A stretch of 59,706 nucleotides of DNA from Actinomycetes bacterium (GCA_024225275.1 JAAEMS010000328.1:1-59706); one strand, 5' to 3'; positions 34,563-42,877 are shown, counted from the stretch's first letter. The notes: generated by a model not told the origin, from the sequence alone. Made by a program: numbers and translations.

Positions 34563-34606
34563 AGGCCCTCACCGGATCACCCACCGTGAGAGGCTCGACA
34601 AAATAG
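34559..34606 (+). pseudogene. 15-codon stub overlapping the CoxL stop
   Basis: ATG 34559 overlaps the preceding stop as ATGA, the usual layout for the next cox-operon gene, but the frame ends after MKALTGSPTVRGSTK. The DNA then changes character to an A+T-richer stretch carrying a palindromic promoter and the AAA ATPase gene. I read it as the truncated beginning of a lost cox-accessory gene. Confidence 0.35.
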
Positions 34607-34621
34607 CGTATAATGTACGCT
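34605..34621 (+). promoter_or_regulatory. Palindromic promoter AGCGTATAATGTACGCT before the AAA ATPase
   Basis: The arms AGCGTA and TACGCT flank a 5-bp centre, and a perfect -10 box TATAAT (34609-34614) is embedded in the palindrome. No good -35 is seen at 17 bp. The site would let a dimeric repressor cover the -10 box. A second element TAGGCT (34631-34636) lies 6 nt before GTG 34643. Confidence 0.5.
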
Positions 34622-34642
34622 GGAGAATAGTAGGCTCAGGGG

Positions 34643-35737
34643 GTGGACATCTCACCCTTCCCCTTCTTCGGTCCCCTCGAACCCGACCAGGTCGAGGGGC
34701 GCGGTGATCTCATTGCCGATCTCACAGAACGGATCACGGCCCGCCGGGTCGCGGCCCTGCTCGGGCCCCGGCGGTACGGGAAGACCAGCCTGCTTCGCCG
34801 GGTCGCGTCCGACCTCGAACAAGGCGGGGCCTCGACCTTGTGGTTCGATCTCTACGAGGTGTCGTCGATGGCCGATCTGGCCATCCGGCTCGACGAGGGG
34901 ATGAAGCGGGCCAGACCCGCCCTGGCAGAGACATTGGCCTCGATTGCCGCTGGCATCAGCGTCGACGTCGGATTCGTGAGGGTGAACCTCACCGGTCCGG
35001 CCCGTCGCCGGCCCGACCCCGTGGGGGTTGTGCACGGCCAGCTGGAGGCCATCGTCGCCCTGGGTCAACGCCTGCCCCTGGTGGTGTTCTTCGACGAGTT
35101 CTCGGGCATCGCCGGCATCGAGGGTGCGGCGGGTCTGCTGCGGACCCATCTTCAGCACCACTACCAGGAGATCGGGCTGGTCTTCGCCGGTTCGGAGCCC
35201 TCGATGATGACTGCCCTCTTCTCGGACCAGTCCCAGCCCTTTTACGCCCAGGCCGAACTGATCCAGATGCCGCCGTTCGGTACCGCTGAGGTGGCCGACA
35301 TCGTGGGTCGGGGGTTCACGGCGACGGGACGCGATGCGGGCCCCGTGCCTCCCCTCATCGCCAATTTCAGCGGCGGTCACCCCCAGCGGGCCATGCAGCT
35401 GGCCGACGTGGCGTGGCGCCTGACCCCAGGGGGTGAGTCGGCCACTGACGAGACCTGGGAACAGGTGCTGGGCACGGCCAGACGTGAGGTGGCCAGCGGT
35501 CTCGAACGCCTCTACTCCTCGCTGCCCAGCGGCGAGAAGGCGGTCCTGCGCATCATCGCCTCCGGTGGCAGCATCTTCGGGGCCGCGGCCGCCCTGCTCG
35601 ATCTCAGCAGTGGTGGCGCCCAGCACGCCCGCCAGCGGCTCGTCGACCACGGCCATCTCCGCAAGGACGTCACCGACACCCTGATCGTCACCGACCCTCT
35701 CTTCGCCGACTGGCTCCGCACCAGAGTCCCGGTCTGA
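34643..35737 (+). CDS. Solitary AAA/STAND-type ATPase (archaeal ATPase-like)
   Basis: The 364-residue protein has Walker A GPRRYGKTSLL (41-51), Walker B LVVFFDEFSG (about 144-153), sensor-like GLVFAGSEPSMM, and a C-terminal winged-helix-like region (LPSGEKAVLRIIASGGSI, then ARQRLVDHGHLRK). This matches the group of archaeal-type ATPases that occur as scattered, horizontally moving single genes. Proposed roles include DNA-damage or defence-related regulation, but none is established. It starts at GTG 34643 behind a palindromic promoter and is not part of the cox-like unit upstream. Confidence 0.82.
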   Translation: MDISPFPFFGPLEPDQVEGRGDLIADLTERITARRVAALLGPRRYGKTSLLRRVASDLEQGGASTLWFDLYEVSSMADLAIRLDEGMKRARPALAETLASIAAGISVDVGFVRVNLTGPARRRPDPVGVVHGQLEAIVALGQRLPLVVFFDEFSGIAGIEGAAGLLRTHLQHHYQEIGLVFAGSEPSMMTALFSDQSQPFYAQAELIQMPPFGTAEVADIVGRGFTATGRDAGPVPPLIANFSGGHPQRAMQLADVAWRLTPGGESATDETWEQVLGTARREVASGLERLYSSLPSGEKAVLRIIASGGSIFGAAAALLDLSSGGAQHARQRLVDHGHLRKDVTDTLIVTDPLFADWLRTRVPV

Positions 35738-35797
35738 GGCTGCAATGGGCCGCATGGCTCTGTCGCCTCCCAACCCTGGGTCGTACCTTGTCGGAGC

Positions 35798-36649
35798 ATG
35801 CGGGCATATCGGGTTCTTCTCCTCATCGGAATCATGGTTGGTCTGGCCTCATACGGCTCGAGCCTGGGGGAGGAGGACGGAGACGACCCCCCCGAGGCCA
35901 TGGCCACGCTCGACATCGAGACTCCGGTCGTCGACCCGGTGGTACCCGCCTCGGTTGGGGCCAGCGACGCACTGTCGGTGGCCGCGGTTCAGGGGGCGTT
36001 CGAGGCTCTGACGGCGGCCGACACCGTCGCCTATCGCCTGGTGGCGATATCGGACTCCGAAGCGGAAACCTCGACGGTGACCAGGACCGGAGTCTGGCAA
36101 GCAGCAGCGGAGGCCGCCACCCTGACCACTGAGATCTCCGTGGTCGAGAAGTCCAACAGTGTGTCACCGTTCGGGCAGGTGGCCGATGCCCTCGCCAACA
36201 GCGATCGTCCATCGACCAAGGTCGACCTGGTCCTCGCCGACGGTGTGGTGACCGCGACGGTCGAGGGTAGAAGCCCGGAGGTCATCCCGGCCGGCCCCAA
36301 GGGCGACATCACGGCGCGGGCCATGGATCCCAACGAGACCCTGCTGAAGCCCCTCATCCGGGCGTTCATCCAGCTCGAGACCGGTGTATCAATGGACGGT
36401 GGAGTCTCCTACGATGCGGTGTTCGACGCCGATGCGGTTTCTGCTCTGGCCGTGGACGCCTCGTTGAGGGAGCGGCTGATGGCAACCGGCGGGCTGACCG
36501 GCGTGGGCGCCCCCGCCACCGTCGTGGTTGGGGCCGACGGCAAGCTCAGCGTTCACATCGACCTCACCCCCTGGTGGGCCGCGGTGAGGGCCGAAGCTCC
36601 CGCGGTTCCGGCCACGACCACAGAGATCGACCTGGTCATCTCGGCCTGA
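35798..36649 (+). CDS. Hypothetical exported protein with apparent loss of the lipobox cysteine
   Basis: The 283-residue protein has an N-terminal signal-like helix (YRVLLLIGIMVGLASYGSSL) followed by an acidic linker (EEDGDD) and a globular beta-rich domain (VQGAFEALTAADTVAYRL, KVDLVLADGVVTATVEG, VSYDAVFDADAVSALAV). The layout is that of actinobacterial lipoproteins such as the LprG/LppX type, but LASY stands where LASC would complete a lipobox. The Tyr codon TAC is one transition from TGC. It would then be released or stay membrane-anchored rather than lipidated. ATG 35798 follows TACCTT by 8 nt. Family membership is uncertain. Confidence 0.65.
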   Translation: MRAYRVLLLIGIMVGLASYGSSLGEEDGDDPPEAMATLDIETPVVDPVVPASVGASDALSVAAVQGAFEALTAADTVAYRLVAISDSEAETSTVTRTGVWQAAAEAATLTTEISVVEKSNSVSPFGQVADALANSDRPSTKVDLVLADGVVTATVEGRSPEVIPAGPKGDITARAMDPNETLLKPLIRAFIQLETGVSMDGGVSYDAVFDADAVSALAVDASLRERLMATGGLTGVGAPATVVVGADGKLSVHIDLTPWWAAVRAEAPAVPATTTEIDLVISA

Positions 36650-36734
36650 GTGTCACAGGCCTCGACCAAACTGGGTTCTGACTTCGGTCTCGCGGCTCGG
36701 GCCGCCTACAACGCATCTTCCGTTGGAGGCATCC

Positions 36735-37547
36735 ATGCCCGCGTACCCCGAATATCAGCTCCCGATCGACCCGGACGACCGCTTCCCGCCCCCACCCCCG
36801 GCCTCGCTGGACTCGTTGGTGGCCCAGCGCCTGGCCTTGGTGGTCGAGCAGTTGGCCGGCACCGAAGGACCGACCCTCGTGATGGGGTTTCCGGGCGGCC
36901 TGCCCCGGCGTCCCCGCCATGGGGTGGAGATGGAGATCGAGGAGGGGGGCGACGAATCGATTTTCGACCTTCTCCTGGGTGTGACCTTCCCTGAAGACTG
37001 GAGGGCGGTGGCGGTGGCCGGTGCCTGCCGGTGGTTCTCCGACGAAGACAGAGGCCGCGAGGACGGGCGGGTCGCCGTGGCCATAGATCGAGCCGGCCGG
37101 CACTCGTCCACCCTGGTCAGCCGGTCACGGACCTTCACCAGCCTCACCGGGGTGGGGCGGATCGTGGACCTCCTACGGGTCGGGTTCGGGCTCGCCACCG
37201 CCCCGCCAGCGGGGCGGCCCACCGAATTCCTGCGGGCAGTCTGGCTGGACCGAGTCGTCGATCGGGCCGGGTGGGACGGTTCGCTCGGCTGGTTCGACCT
37301 CGAGACCCTGCAGCCCGGTTTCGGGCCTCAGGCCACCTGGGCCGATGTCCACCAGGCGGTGGCGGTGGGCGACTTGGTAGTACCCGGCTGCCCGGCCAAG
37401 CTGGCCCGATGGTTCGACACAGGAACGTTCGCCCGGAACGCCCCCGATCTCCTACCCCCCGACTCAGACCTCATGGCGGCCGCGATCGATCTGTTGCCTC
37501 CGGCCCTGGTAGGGCTGATCTGCGACAGCCTGTGCCAGGACTGGTGA
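36735..37547 (+). CDS. Hypothetical protein, 270 residues
   Basis: ATG 36735 has a clear Shine-Dalgarno (TTGGAGG, 5 nt). The protein is soluble with a proline-rich N-terminus (PDDRFPPPPPASL). It then has LVVEQLAGTEGPTLVMGF, a GVTFPEDWRAVAVAGACRWF segment and SRSRTFTSLTGVGRIVDLLR. The C-terminus is acidic and tryptophan-containing (WLDRVVDRAGWDGSLGWF, VVPGCPAKLARWFDTGTF). No catalytic motif, signal peptide or membrane helix is seen, and I cannot assign a family. It is convergent with the DUF6159 membrane protein, with 16 bp between the stops. Confidence 0.65.
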   Translation: MPAYPEYQLPIDPDDRFPPPPPASLDSLVAQRLALVVEQLAGTEGPTLVMGFPGGLPRRPRHGVEMEIEEGGDESIFDLLLGVTFPEDWRAVAVAGACRWFSDEDRGREDGRVAVAIDRAGRHSSTLVSRSRTFTSLTGVGRIVDLLRVGFGLATAPPAGRPTEFLRAVWLDRVVDRAGWDGSLGWFDLETLQPGFGPQATWADVHQAVAVGDLVVPGCPAKLARWFDTGTFARNAPDLLPPDSDLMAAAIDLLPPALVGLICDSLCQDW

Positions 37548-37563
37548 GGGGGAGCGGGGCGGC

Positions 37564-38412
37564 TCAGCCCTTGTGGGTGAAGGCGCCCTGCATCAGGTCG
37601 GGGTGGAAGCCGGTGACCGGCTCGGCTACCGCGTACCGGTAGAGGGCGGTCTTGTAGATGGCCGACAGGGCCGTCATCACCACGACCACCGCAATGATGC
37701 CGAACACGGCCACGAACATGGCGGGTACGGCCAGCATGGCTGTGCCCGCCATGGCACCCAGGACACCCACCAGAACGAAGGGAATCATGGCCACGAGGCC
37801 CAGGAGGCCCAGGCCGAGGTGGCCAGCGATACCCTCGCCCCACGCCTTGCGCAAGAGTCCGGCCGAGCGCTTCACCGCGTCAACCACACCTACATCCTCG
37901 ATGACCAGGATCGGTAGCACCAGGAAAGTCACCGCGGCCCACGCCATGCCGGCCATGAAGCCCAGGAGGCGACCCAGCAGCCCGGCTCGTTCCTGGATCT
38001 GGCGGATGATGAAGCTGACGGTGGCGGTGACGATGGCCCAGGGCAGGATGCGCGTGACCCGACTCGAAGCACCCCTGAGGGCGGACCCGACGGTGGGGTC
38101 GCCTCCGTTCATGCGCTCGTTGGCGGCGTGGACCAAGGCCGAATTGAAGAAGATGCCCACGAAGGCCAGTGCCAAATAGGCCAGTGCCAGCAGGACGTAG
38201 GTGGCAGGGCTGGCGGTCACCGTGTCGGATCCGTCGCTGGCCACTGCATCGAGGTTGACGGTGGCCAGGACCGGGACGGCAAAGAGGGCCACGGTCAAGA
38301 TCCACACGACCCCGGAGATGACGGGTAGGGCCAGGAGCTCACGGTCCTCGCGGAGCACCGCCCAGGACGCCTTGAACAGTTCGACAGAGCGCTGGAATCG
38401 TCCCATGAACAT
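37564..38412 (-). CDS. DUF6159-like multi-helix membrane protein
   Basis: The 282-residue protein has about six helices. It opens with a cytoplasmic amphipathic start (GRFQRSVELFKASWAVLRED) and includes FVGIFFNSALVHAANERM, GLLGRLLGFMAGMAWAAVTF, LVIEDVGVVDAVKRSAGLLR and a C-terminal TALYRYAVAEPVTGF. This pattern corresponds to a family of bacterial and archaeal membrane proteins (DUF6159) of unknown function that resemble glycerophosphoryl-type or YesL-like integral proteins. It is complete. It lies 29 bp downstream of the GH18-like gene on the same strand. Confidence 0.75.
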   Translation of the reverse strand: MFMGRFQRSVELFKASWAVLREDRELLALPVISGVVWILTVALFAVPVLATVNLDAVASDGSDTVTASPATYVLLALAYLALAFVGIFFNSALVHAANERMNGGDPTVGSALRGASSRVTRILPWAIVTATVSFIIRQIQERAGLLGRLLGFMAGMAWAAVTFLVLPILVIEDVGVVDAVKRSAGLLRKAWGEGIAGHLGLGLLGLVAMIPFVLVGVLGAMAGTAMLAVPAMFVAVFGIIAVVVVMTALSAIYKTALYRYAVAEPVTGFHPDLMQGAFTHKG

Positions 38413-38441
38413 CCTTCGACTGGTTGGCGATCAAGTGTAGA

Positions 38442-39533
38442 TTAGGGGCGACGCAGGCTGGCCCCGGCCCCATCGGAGAACGATGCCTCCAACAGGTCGC
38501 GACCCTCGGCGGTGAGGGTGTTCCAGTCGTAGATCGAGCCCCCGATCGACTCGGTGTCCACCAGTGAGTCAACGAAATCGGAGTACTGGGCTGGGGTGGC
38601 CGTGTCGCCGATCCCCCCGATGCCATGGACCAGGGCATCGGGGTCGTCGATGTTCTCCCGCAACAACCGGGTCGAGGTCTCGTTGTAGGTGTAACCCGAG
38701 TACCACTCGCTGTCGGTGTTGCGGAAGGTCCAGTAGGACATGGGCAACCAGATGTCGTAGTGGGGAGAGATCGATTGCCACGGGAAGTGGGGCCAGAACT
38801 CGGTGCCCACGATCTCGATCTGAACCGGGGGTAGCACGATGGCCCCCACCGGCATCTCGCCGGCGGCGGCGTCGACCTTGGCCGACAGGCGCATCAGCCG
38901 CCCGTTTCTCCGGGTGACATCGGGGACCGAGTTGATGTACTCGATATCGAGGGCCACTCCATCGAACCGGTGGCCCAGGTAGTCGTAGGCGATCAGGGCC
39001 TCGATCTCGTCGGCATCGGCCTCGACGTCGGCGAAGGTGGGGAGGTACCAGGCCACCACGTCGATGCGGGCCCGGTGGGCCCGGACCACGAACTCGGTCA
39101 CCAGGGTGTCATCCACCAAGCCCACGATCTCGTCGTCGTGGCGGGCGGCCTGAAGGTAGAGGGTCTCGATGCCCGCTTCGGCCATGGCGTCGATGTCGTC
39201 CGGGGTGACCGACGGGGTGTGCCCCTCGCCCTGGTAGCCGGGGGCATAGTCGAACACGTCCACCCAGGTACCGAGCCCCGCGTAGGCGTCCACGGTGCGA
39301 GGGGTGGGTTCGAGTACGGCGGCCTGGGCCACCCGGGCCCCGAGGGTGGCGCTGTGGTTGCCGGCTTGTTGGGGCTGGTCGTCGGAGACAGCCGCGGCGG
39401 TCAGTCCGCCCACGATCATGAACGACGCGATCACAGCCAGGGCCGCGGCCAGGACCCGCGGTGAGGGGCCGGGCCGGGGTCGGCGACCTTCGGCCTCGAC
39501 AGGGGATGGCTGTATCGGCTCCACTGCTTCCAC
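38442..39533 (-). CDS. Membrane-anchored GH18-like TIM-barrel protein
   Basis: The protein of about 363 residues has a short cytoplasmic N-terminus and one transmembrane anchor (VLAAALAVIASFMIVGGLTA, about 30-50). A TIM-barrel-like extracytoplasmic domain follows: TWVDVFDYAPGYQGE, AEAGIETLYLQAAR, RIDVVAWYLPTFADVE, HRFDGVALDIEYINS, YDIWLPMSYWTF. The segment DGVALDIEY reads like the GH18 DGxxxDxE catalytic motif, with Glu as acid. The rest resembles bacterial putative glycoside hydrolases and not classical chitinases. GTG 39533 follows TACCTT by 7 nt. Upstream extension is possible. A polysaccharide or cell-wall glycan substrate is a guess. The gene is divergent from the amidohydrolase gene. 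Confidence 0.7.
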   Translation of the reverse strand: MEAVEPIQPSPVEAEGRRPRPGPSPRVLAAALAVIASFMIVGGLTAAAVSDDQPQQAGNHSATLGARVAQAAVLEPTPRTVDAYAGLGTWVDVFDYAPGYQGEGHTPSVTPDDIDAMAEAGIETLYLQAARHDDEIVGLVDDTLVTEFVVRAHRARIDVVAWYLPTFADVEADADEIEALIAYDYLGHRFDGVALDIEYINSVPDVTRRNGRLMRLSAKVDAAAGEMPVGAIVLPPVQIEIVGTEFWPHFPWQSISPHYDIWLPMSYWTFRNTDSEWYSGYTYNETSTRLLRENIDDPDALVHGIGGIGDTATPAQYSDFVDSLVDTESIGGSIYDWNTLTAEGRDLLEASFSDGAGASLRRP

Positions 39534-39707
39534 CAGATTCAAGGTAGCGAGCTTCTCGTCGTACGAGGCCTCGGCGACCACTTCGTGACCAGAACGGTTC
39601 CCGGCGGCAGCCGGGCCACCTCCGGCGCGGGTGGGCGGGACGCCACGGCCAGAGTGGCCTCTCGGGTGACGGCTCCCTGGGCCCGCCGCTCGGTAGGCTC
39701 GTCCCCA

Positions 39708-41291
39708 GTGTCGAGCGACGGATTCCCTCCCCCTCGTCCGCCGGCCATCGATCGGCGCAAACTCCTGCTCGCCACTGCGTTCGGGGGTACCTCGATCGGG
39801 CTCCTGCGGATCCTCGGGGCCCCGGCTCGCCCCGGATCGACTCCACAGAGCACGTCGCCAACCACCTCGCCCACCCCAACCACCGCCCTGTCGCCCCCCA
39901 ACGTCGATCCGCCCGCTCTGGCTGCCGCGGCGTCCCAGCCGGGCACCGACCACACCTACGGAATCGTCCTGGCCGGGGGTCGGGTCATCGATCCCGCCTC
40001 GGGCTTCGACGGCCAGGCCCACGTGGGTATCGACGGTGACCGGATCACCGCCATCAGCCTCGAGCCCCTGACCGGGAACAATCAGATCGATGTGACGGGT
40101 CTGGTGGTGGCTCCTGGCTTCATCGACCTTCTGTCGTACGAGCCCAACGAGGTGGGGGTGTGGAACAAGGTGGCCGATGGGGTCACCACCAATATGGCCA
40201 TGCACGGCCTGAATGCCCGGGCCGACAACTTCTTCCGCGACTACACCGGCCGGGTGCCCGTGCACTTCGGGGGCGCCTTCCACGATCAGTTCACCCGGCT
40301 TCGCCGCGAGCTCGACATCGACGACGATGCCACCCCCGACCAGATCGCCACCATGGCGGCCGAGATGGAAGAGGACGTCCTGGCCGGATTCGGGGGTATC
40401 AACTTCTCGCCCGAGTACACGCCCGGCACCGACCTCGATGAAATCCTCGCCCTGGTCGCGGTAGCCGCCCGGTACGACCTCACCGCCTTCTTCCACGCCC
40501 GCTACAGCGACCCCGACCGCAACAGCGAGGCCGTCGCCGAGGTCATTCAAGTGGCCCGCCAGGGAGGGGTGAGCGTCCATGTCGAGCACGTCACCTCGAC
40601 CGGTGGCACCCACACCATGGAGGCCACCCTCGCCCAGCTCAACGAGGCCCGCTCCGCCGGAGTCGATGTCACCGCCTGCCTGTATCCCTACGACTTCTGG
40701 GCCACCAATCTGGCCTCGAACCGCTTCAACGGGAACTGGCAGGAACGATTCGGCATCACCTACAACGACCTCCAGATCGGTGGCTCCGAGACCCGGGTCA
40801 GCGAGGAGACGTTCGTCCAGGTTCGCGACGCCGGGAACCTGGTGGCCGCCTTGGGGTCGATTCCCGAGGAAGAGGTCCAGTTGGCCCTGCGCGAACCGTG
40901 GACCTTCATCGGCAGCGACGCCATCCTCGAGCCCGACGCCAACAACCACCCCCGGGCCTCGGGCACCTTCTCGCGGGTACTGGGCCGGTATGTGCGCGAC
41001 CTGGGGGTGCTGACCCTGCCCGAGGCCTTGGCCAAGATGACCATCCTCCCCGCCCGACGCATCGAGACCCCCATTCCGGCCCTCCGGCGAAAGGGTCGCC
41101 TCCAGCGCGGCGCCGACGCCGACATCACCATCTTCGACCCGGCCACCGTGGCCGACACCGCCACCGTGGCCAACCCGGGCTCGCCCTCGACCGGCGTCGA
41201 GTGGGTCCTGGTGGCCGGTCAGATCGTGAAACGCCCCGACGGCGTCCAACGCGACGTCCTCCCCGGCCAACCCCTCACCACCGAGCTCTAG
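39708..41291 (+). CDS. Tat-exported amidohydrolase (D-aminoacylase/dihydroorotase-like) with altered metal site
   Basis: The 527-residue protein opens with a twin-arginine signal (DRRKLLLATAFGGTSIGLL) and then a Ser/Thr/Pro linker. An amidohydrolase fold of the N-acyl-D-amino-acid deacylase group follows: YGIVLAGGRVIDPASGF, VAPGFIDLLSYEPN, TAFFHARYSD, VHVEHVTSTGG, FIGSDAILEP and a closing RRKGRLQRGADADITIFDP. The HxH after PGFID is absent (LLSYEP instead), while His in FFHARYSD, His in HVEH and Asp in GSDA remain. A mononuclear or changed metal site is inferred. The start is GTG 39708, 8 nt after TAGGCT. The stop overlaps the next, convergent gene by 4 bp. Confidence 0.85.
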   Translation: MSSDGFPPPRPPAIDRRKLLLATAFGGTSIGLLRILGAPARPGSTPQSTSPTTSPTPTTALSPPNVDPPALAAAASQPGTDHTYGIVLAGGRVIDPASGFDGQAHVGIDGDRITAISLEPLTGNNQIDVTGLVVAPGFIDLLSYEPNEVGVWNKVADGVTTNMAMHGLNARADNFFRDYTGRVPVHFGGAFHDQFTRLRRELDIDDDATPDQIATMAAEMEEDVLAGFGGINFSPEYTPGTDLDEILALVAVAARYDLTAFFHARYSDPDRNSEAVAEVIQVARQGGVSVHVEHVTSTGGTHTMEATLAQLNEARSAGVDVTACLYPYDFWATNLASNRFNGNWQERFGITYNDLQIGGSETRVSEETFVQVRDAGNLVAALGSIPEEEVQLALREPWTFIGSDAILEPDANNHPRASGTFSRVLGRYVRDLGVLTLPEALAKMTILPARRIETPIPALRRKGRLQRGADADITIFDPATVADTATVANPGSPSTGVEWVLVAGQIVKRPDGVQRDVLPGQPLTTEL

Positions 41292-41719
41292 TTGGGCAGG
41301 GCCCAGGGGGGCCAGGTGAGGCGAAGCTGTTCGCTCAGCTCGCGGCAGGCGCCCCCTGCTTCGGTCAGACCGTCGAGCAGAGCGAGGCTGAGCATTCGGT
41401 TGAACGGTGCCCTCAGCTCCTGCTCGACGCCGTCCGGCGCGATACCGCCGAAGCTGCGGTGGAGGAACTGGTGCAAGGCCCAGGTCAGGAACTCGCCCTG
41501 GTCGTCGGGCAGCTCCCCCGACCAGCGGAACTCATCGTCATCGGCGAGGTCGCGGGCCGCCTCAGCCCATCTTTGGACCAGCGTGATCCACGGAGCCAGG
41601 GCATCGCCGCGAAACCCGCGGGCCCGGAACTCCTCGAACCCGACACCCAGGGTCTCGGACGCGTAGTCGATCCACGCGATGGCGTTGGCCGCACGGATTG
41701 GCCCCAGCTCCAGTAGCAC
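41288..41719 (-). CDS. Hypothetical protein, 143 residues
   Basis: This small, acidic, mostly helical cytoplasmic protein contains GPIRAANAIAWIDYASETLG, EEFRARGFRGDALAPWIT, FRWSGELPDDQGEFLTWAL and FNRMLSLALLDGLTEAGG. It has no signal, membrane segment or recognisable motif. It lies 60 bp downstream of the DEDD exonuclease gene on the same strand and overlaps the amidohydrolase stop. Its composition and codon use match its neighbours, which supports it being real. Function unknown. Confidence 0.65.
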   Translation of the reverse strand: MLLELGPIRAANAIAWIDYASETLGVGFEEFRARGFRGDALAPWITLVQRWAEAARDLADDDEFRWSGELPDDQGEFLTWALHQFLHRSFGGIAPDGVEQELRAPFNRMLSLALLDGLTEAGGACRELSEQLRLTWPPWALPN

Positions 41720-41779
41720 TATCGCGAGGCTACGCCGGTGTCCGGTGCCAGGTCAGATCGAATTGGTCGCGGGGCTGGG

Positions 41780-42337
41780 TCAGGAAACGAGTTGGCCGGG
41801 CTGGGCTACCAGCCGGTCAATGCTGCGGCGGGCCACCCCCCACCGTCGGTCGGCCAGGGTGCGGGCCAGACGGGCATCGCTGGCCGGGTTGGCGTGGAGG
41901 GCCTCGGATCCGAGCTCGGGGGGAGCGGACCCGGCCGCGCGGCGGCGGCCGAACCTCGTCCGGCCCCGGCCCGCCTGGTCGTAGAGGCGGCGGGCATCGA
42001 GGTGGCGGTGGGGTCCCCACATGGCGTTGAACGAACCGTCCGAGCCGGGGCGGGCCTCGAGATGCAGGTGAAGCGGGGTGTCCCAGACCCGGGCCCGGGC
42101 GGCGATGAAGGGCAGATCGAAGCGGGCTCCGTCCCAGGTGACGATGACTCCGGGTTCGAGACCCTGGAGGCGATGGTCGAGCCCGGCCAGGAGAAGAGGC
42201 TCGGGGCCGGTGAACAGCTCGTCGACGCGGGGTCCAGACAGGGCCACGCCCATGATGGGTGAGACCTCGGGATCGAGGGCCTCGATCGTGGTGTCGATCT
42301 CGATATCTAGGCCGTACAGCACCGGTTGCCTGTTCAC
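41780..42337 (-). CDS. RNase H-fold 3'-5' exonuclease-like protein (DEDD type)
   Basis: The 185-residue protein shows the three DEDD exonuclease motifs in order: GLDIEIDTT (Exo I, D-x-E), VTWDGARFDLPFIAARA (Exo II, the D in GARFD) and NPASDARLARTLADRR (Exo III, with HLDARRLYD before it). It resembles the exonuclease-only proteins related to family B polymerase proofreading domains. A Shine-Dalgarno GGAGG precedes GTG 42337. It is divergent from the HIT gene. Substrate (DNA or RNA ends) cannot be stated. A basic stretch (GRGRTRFGRRRAAG) could contact nucleic acid. Confidence 0.7.
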   Translation of the reverse strand: MNRQPVLYGLDIEIDTTIEALDPEVSPIMGVALSGPRVDELFTGPEPLLLAGLDHRLQGLEPGVIVTWDGARFDLPFIAARARVWDTPLHLHLEARPGSDGSFNAMWGPHRHLDARRLYDQAGRGRTRFGRRRAAGSAPPELGSEALHANPASDARLARTLADRRWGVARRSIDRLVAQPGQLVS

Positions 42338-42439
42338 CGAACTCCCTTCCTCCCAGTCGTGACTAAGCGTAGGACCACCAATTCACGAGGTGGGTGATGG
42401 TCGGGTCCATCCTCGGCGGTCCCGGATCTAGGGTGGGAC

Positions 42440-42877
42440 ATGGCCATGTGTGTGTTCTGCTCGATCATCGCCGGGGAGTCGCCCGCCCACGTCGTGTTCG
42501 CCGACGATTCGGCAGTGGCCTTCCTGGACATTCGGCCCTTGTTCCCTGGCCACGTGCTGGTCTGCCCGCGTGAACACCATGAGACCCTGGCCGACCTTCC
42601 CCCCGACCAGATCGAGCCCCTATTCGGTCGCGCCCGCGCCCTGAGCTCACTCATGGAGTCGGAGTTGGAGGCGGGCGGTTCGTTCGTAGCCATGAACAAC
42701 CGGATCAGCCAGAGCGTTCCCCACCTCCACGTCCATGTCGTACCCCGGAATCGCCAGGATGGGCTCCGGGGCTTCTTCTGGCCCCGCACCGGCTACGACG
42801 ATGAAGCCCATGCCGTGGCCACCGCAGAGGGGCTGGCTCGAGCCTGGGCCGACGTCGCCGGGACTGACTTCGAGTAA
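42440..42877 (+). CDS. HIT family nucleotide hydrolase/transferase
   Basis: The 145-residue protein has the HIT signature HLHVHVVPR (about 94-102) plus CVFCSIIAGESPAHVV at the N-terminus (first pair of zinc-type cysteines), FLDIRPLFPGHVLVCPREH and MNNRISQSVPHLHVHV. HIT proteins cleave nucleoside 5'-phosphoramidates or dinucleoside polyphosphates through a His-AMP intermediate in the cytoplasm. ATG 42440 follows TAGGGT by 5 nt, a leaderless arrangement. A second ATG two codons later is possible. Confidence 0.9.
   Translation: MAMCVFCSIIAGESPAHVVFADDSAVAFLDIRPLFPGHVLVCPREHHETLADLPPDQIEPLFGRARALSSLMESELEAGGSFVAMNNRISQSVPHLHVHVVPRNRQDGLRGFFWPRTGYDDEAHAVATAEGLARAWADVAGTDFE

Noticed and set aside
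34614..34631. Five-codon frame after the palindrome as a leader peptide
   Set aside because: Too short and without any supporting signal.
39534..41270. Large N-terminal extension of the GH18-like gene
   Set aside because: The extension is antisense to the amidohydrolase, with low-complexity Gly/Val/Asp composition. A leaderless promoter supports a start near 39533.
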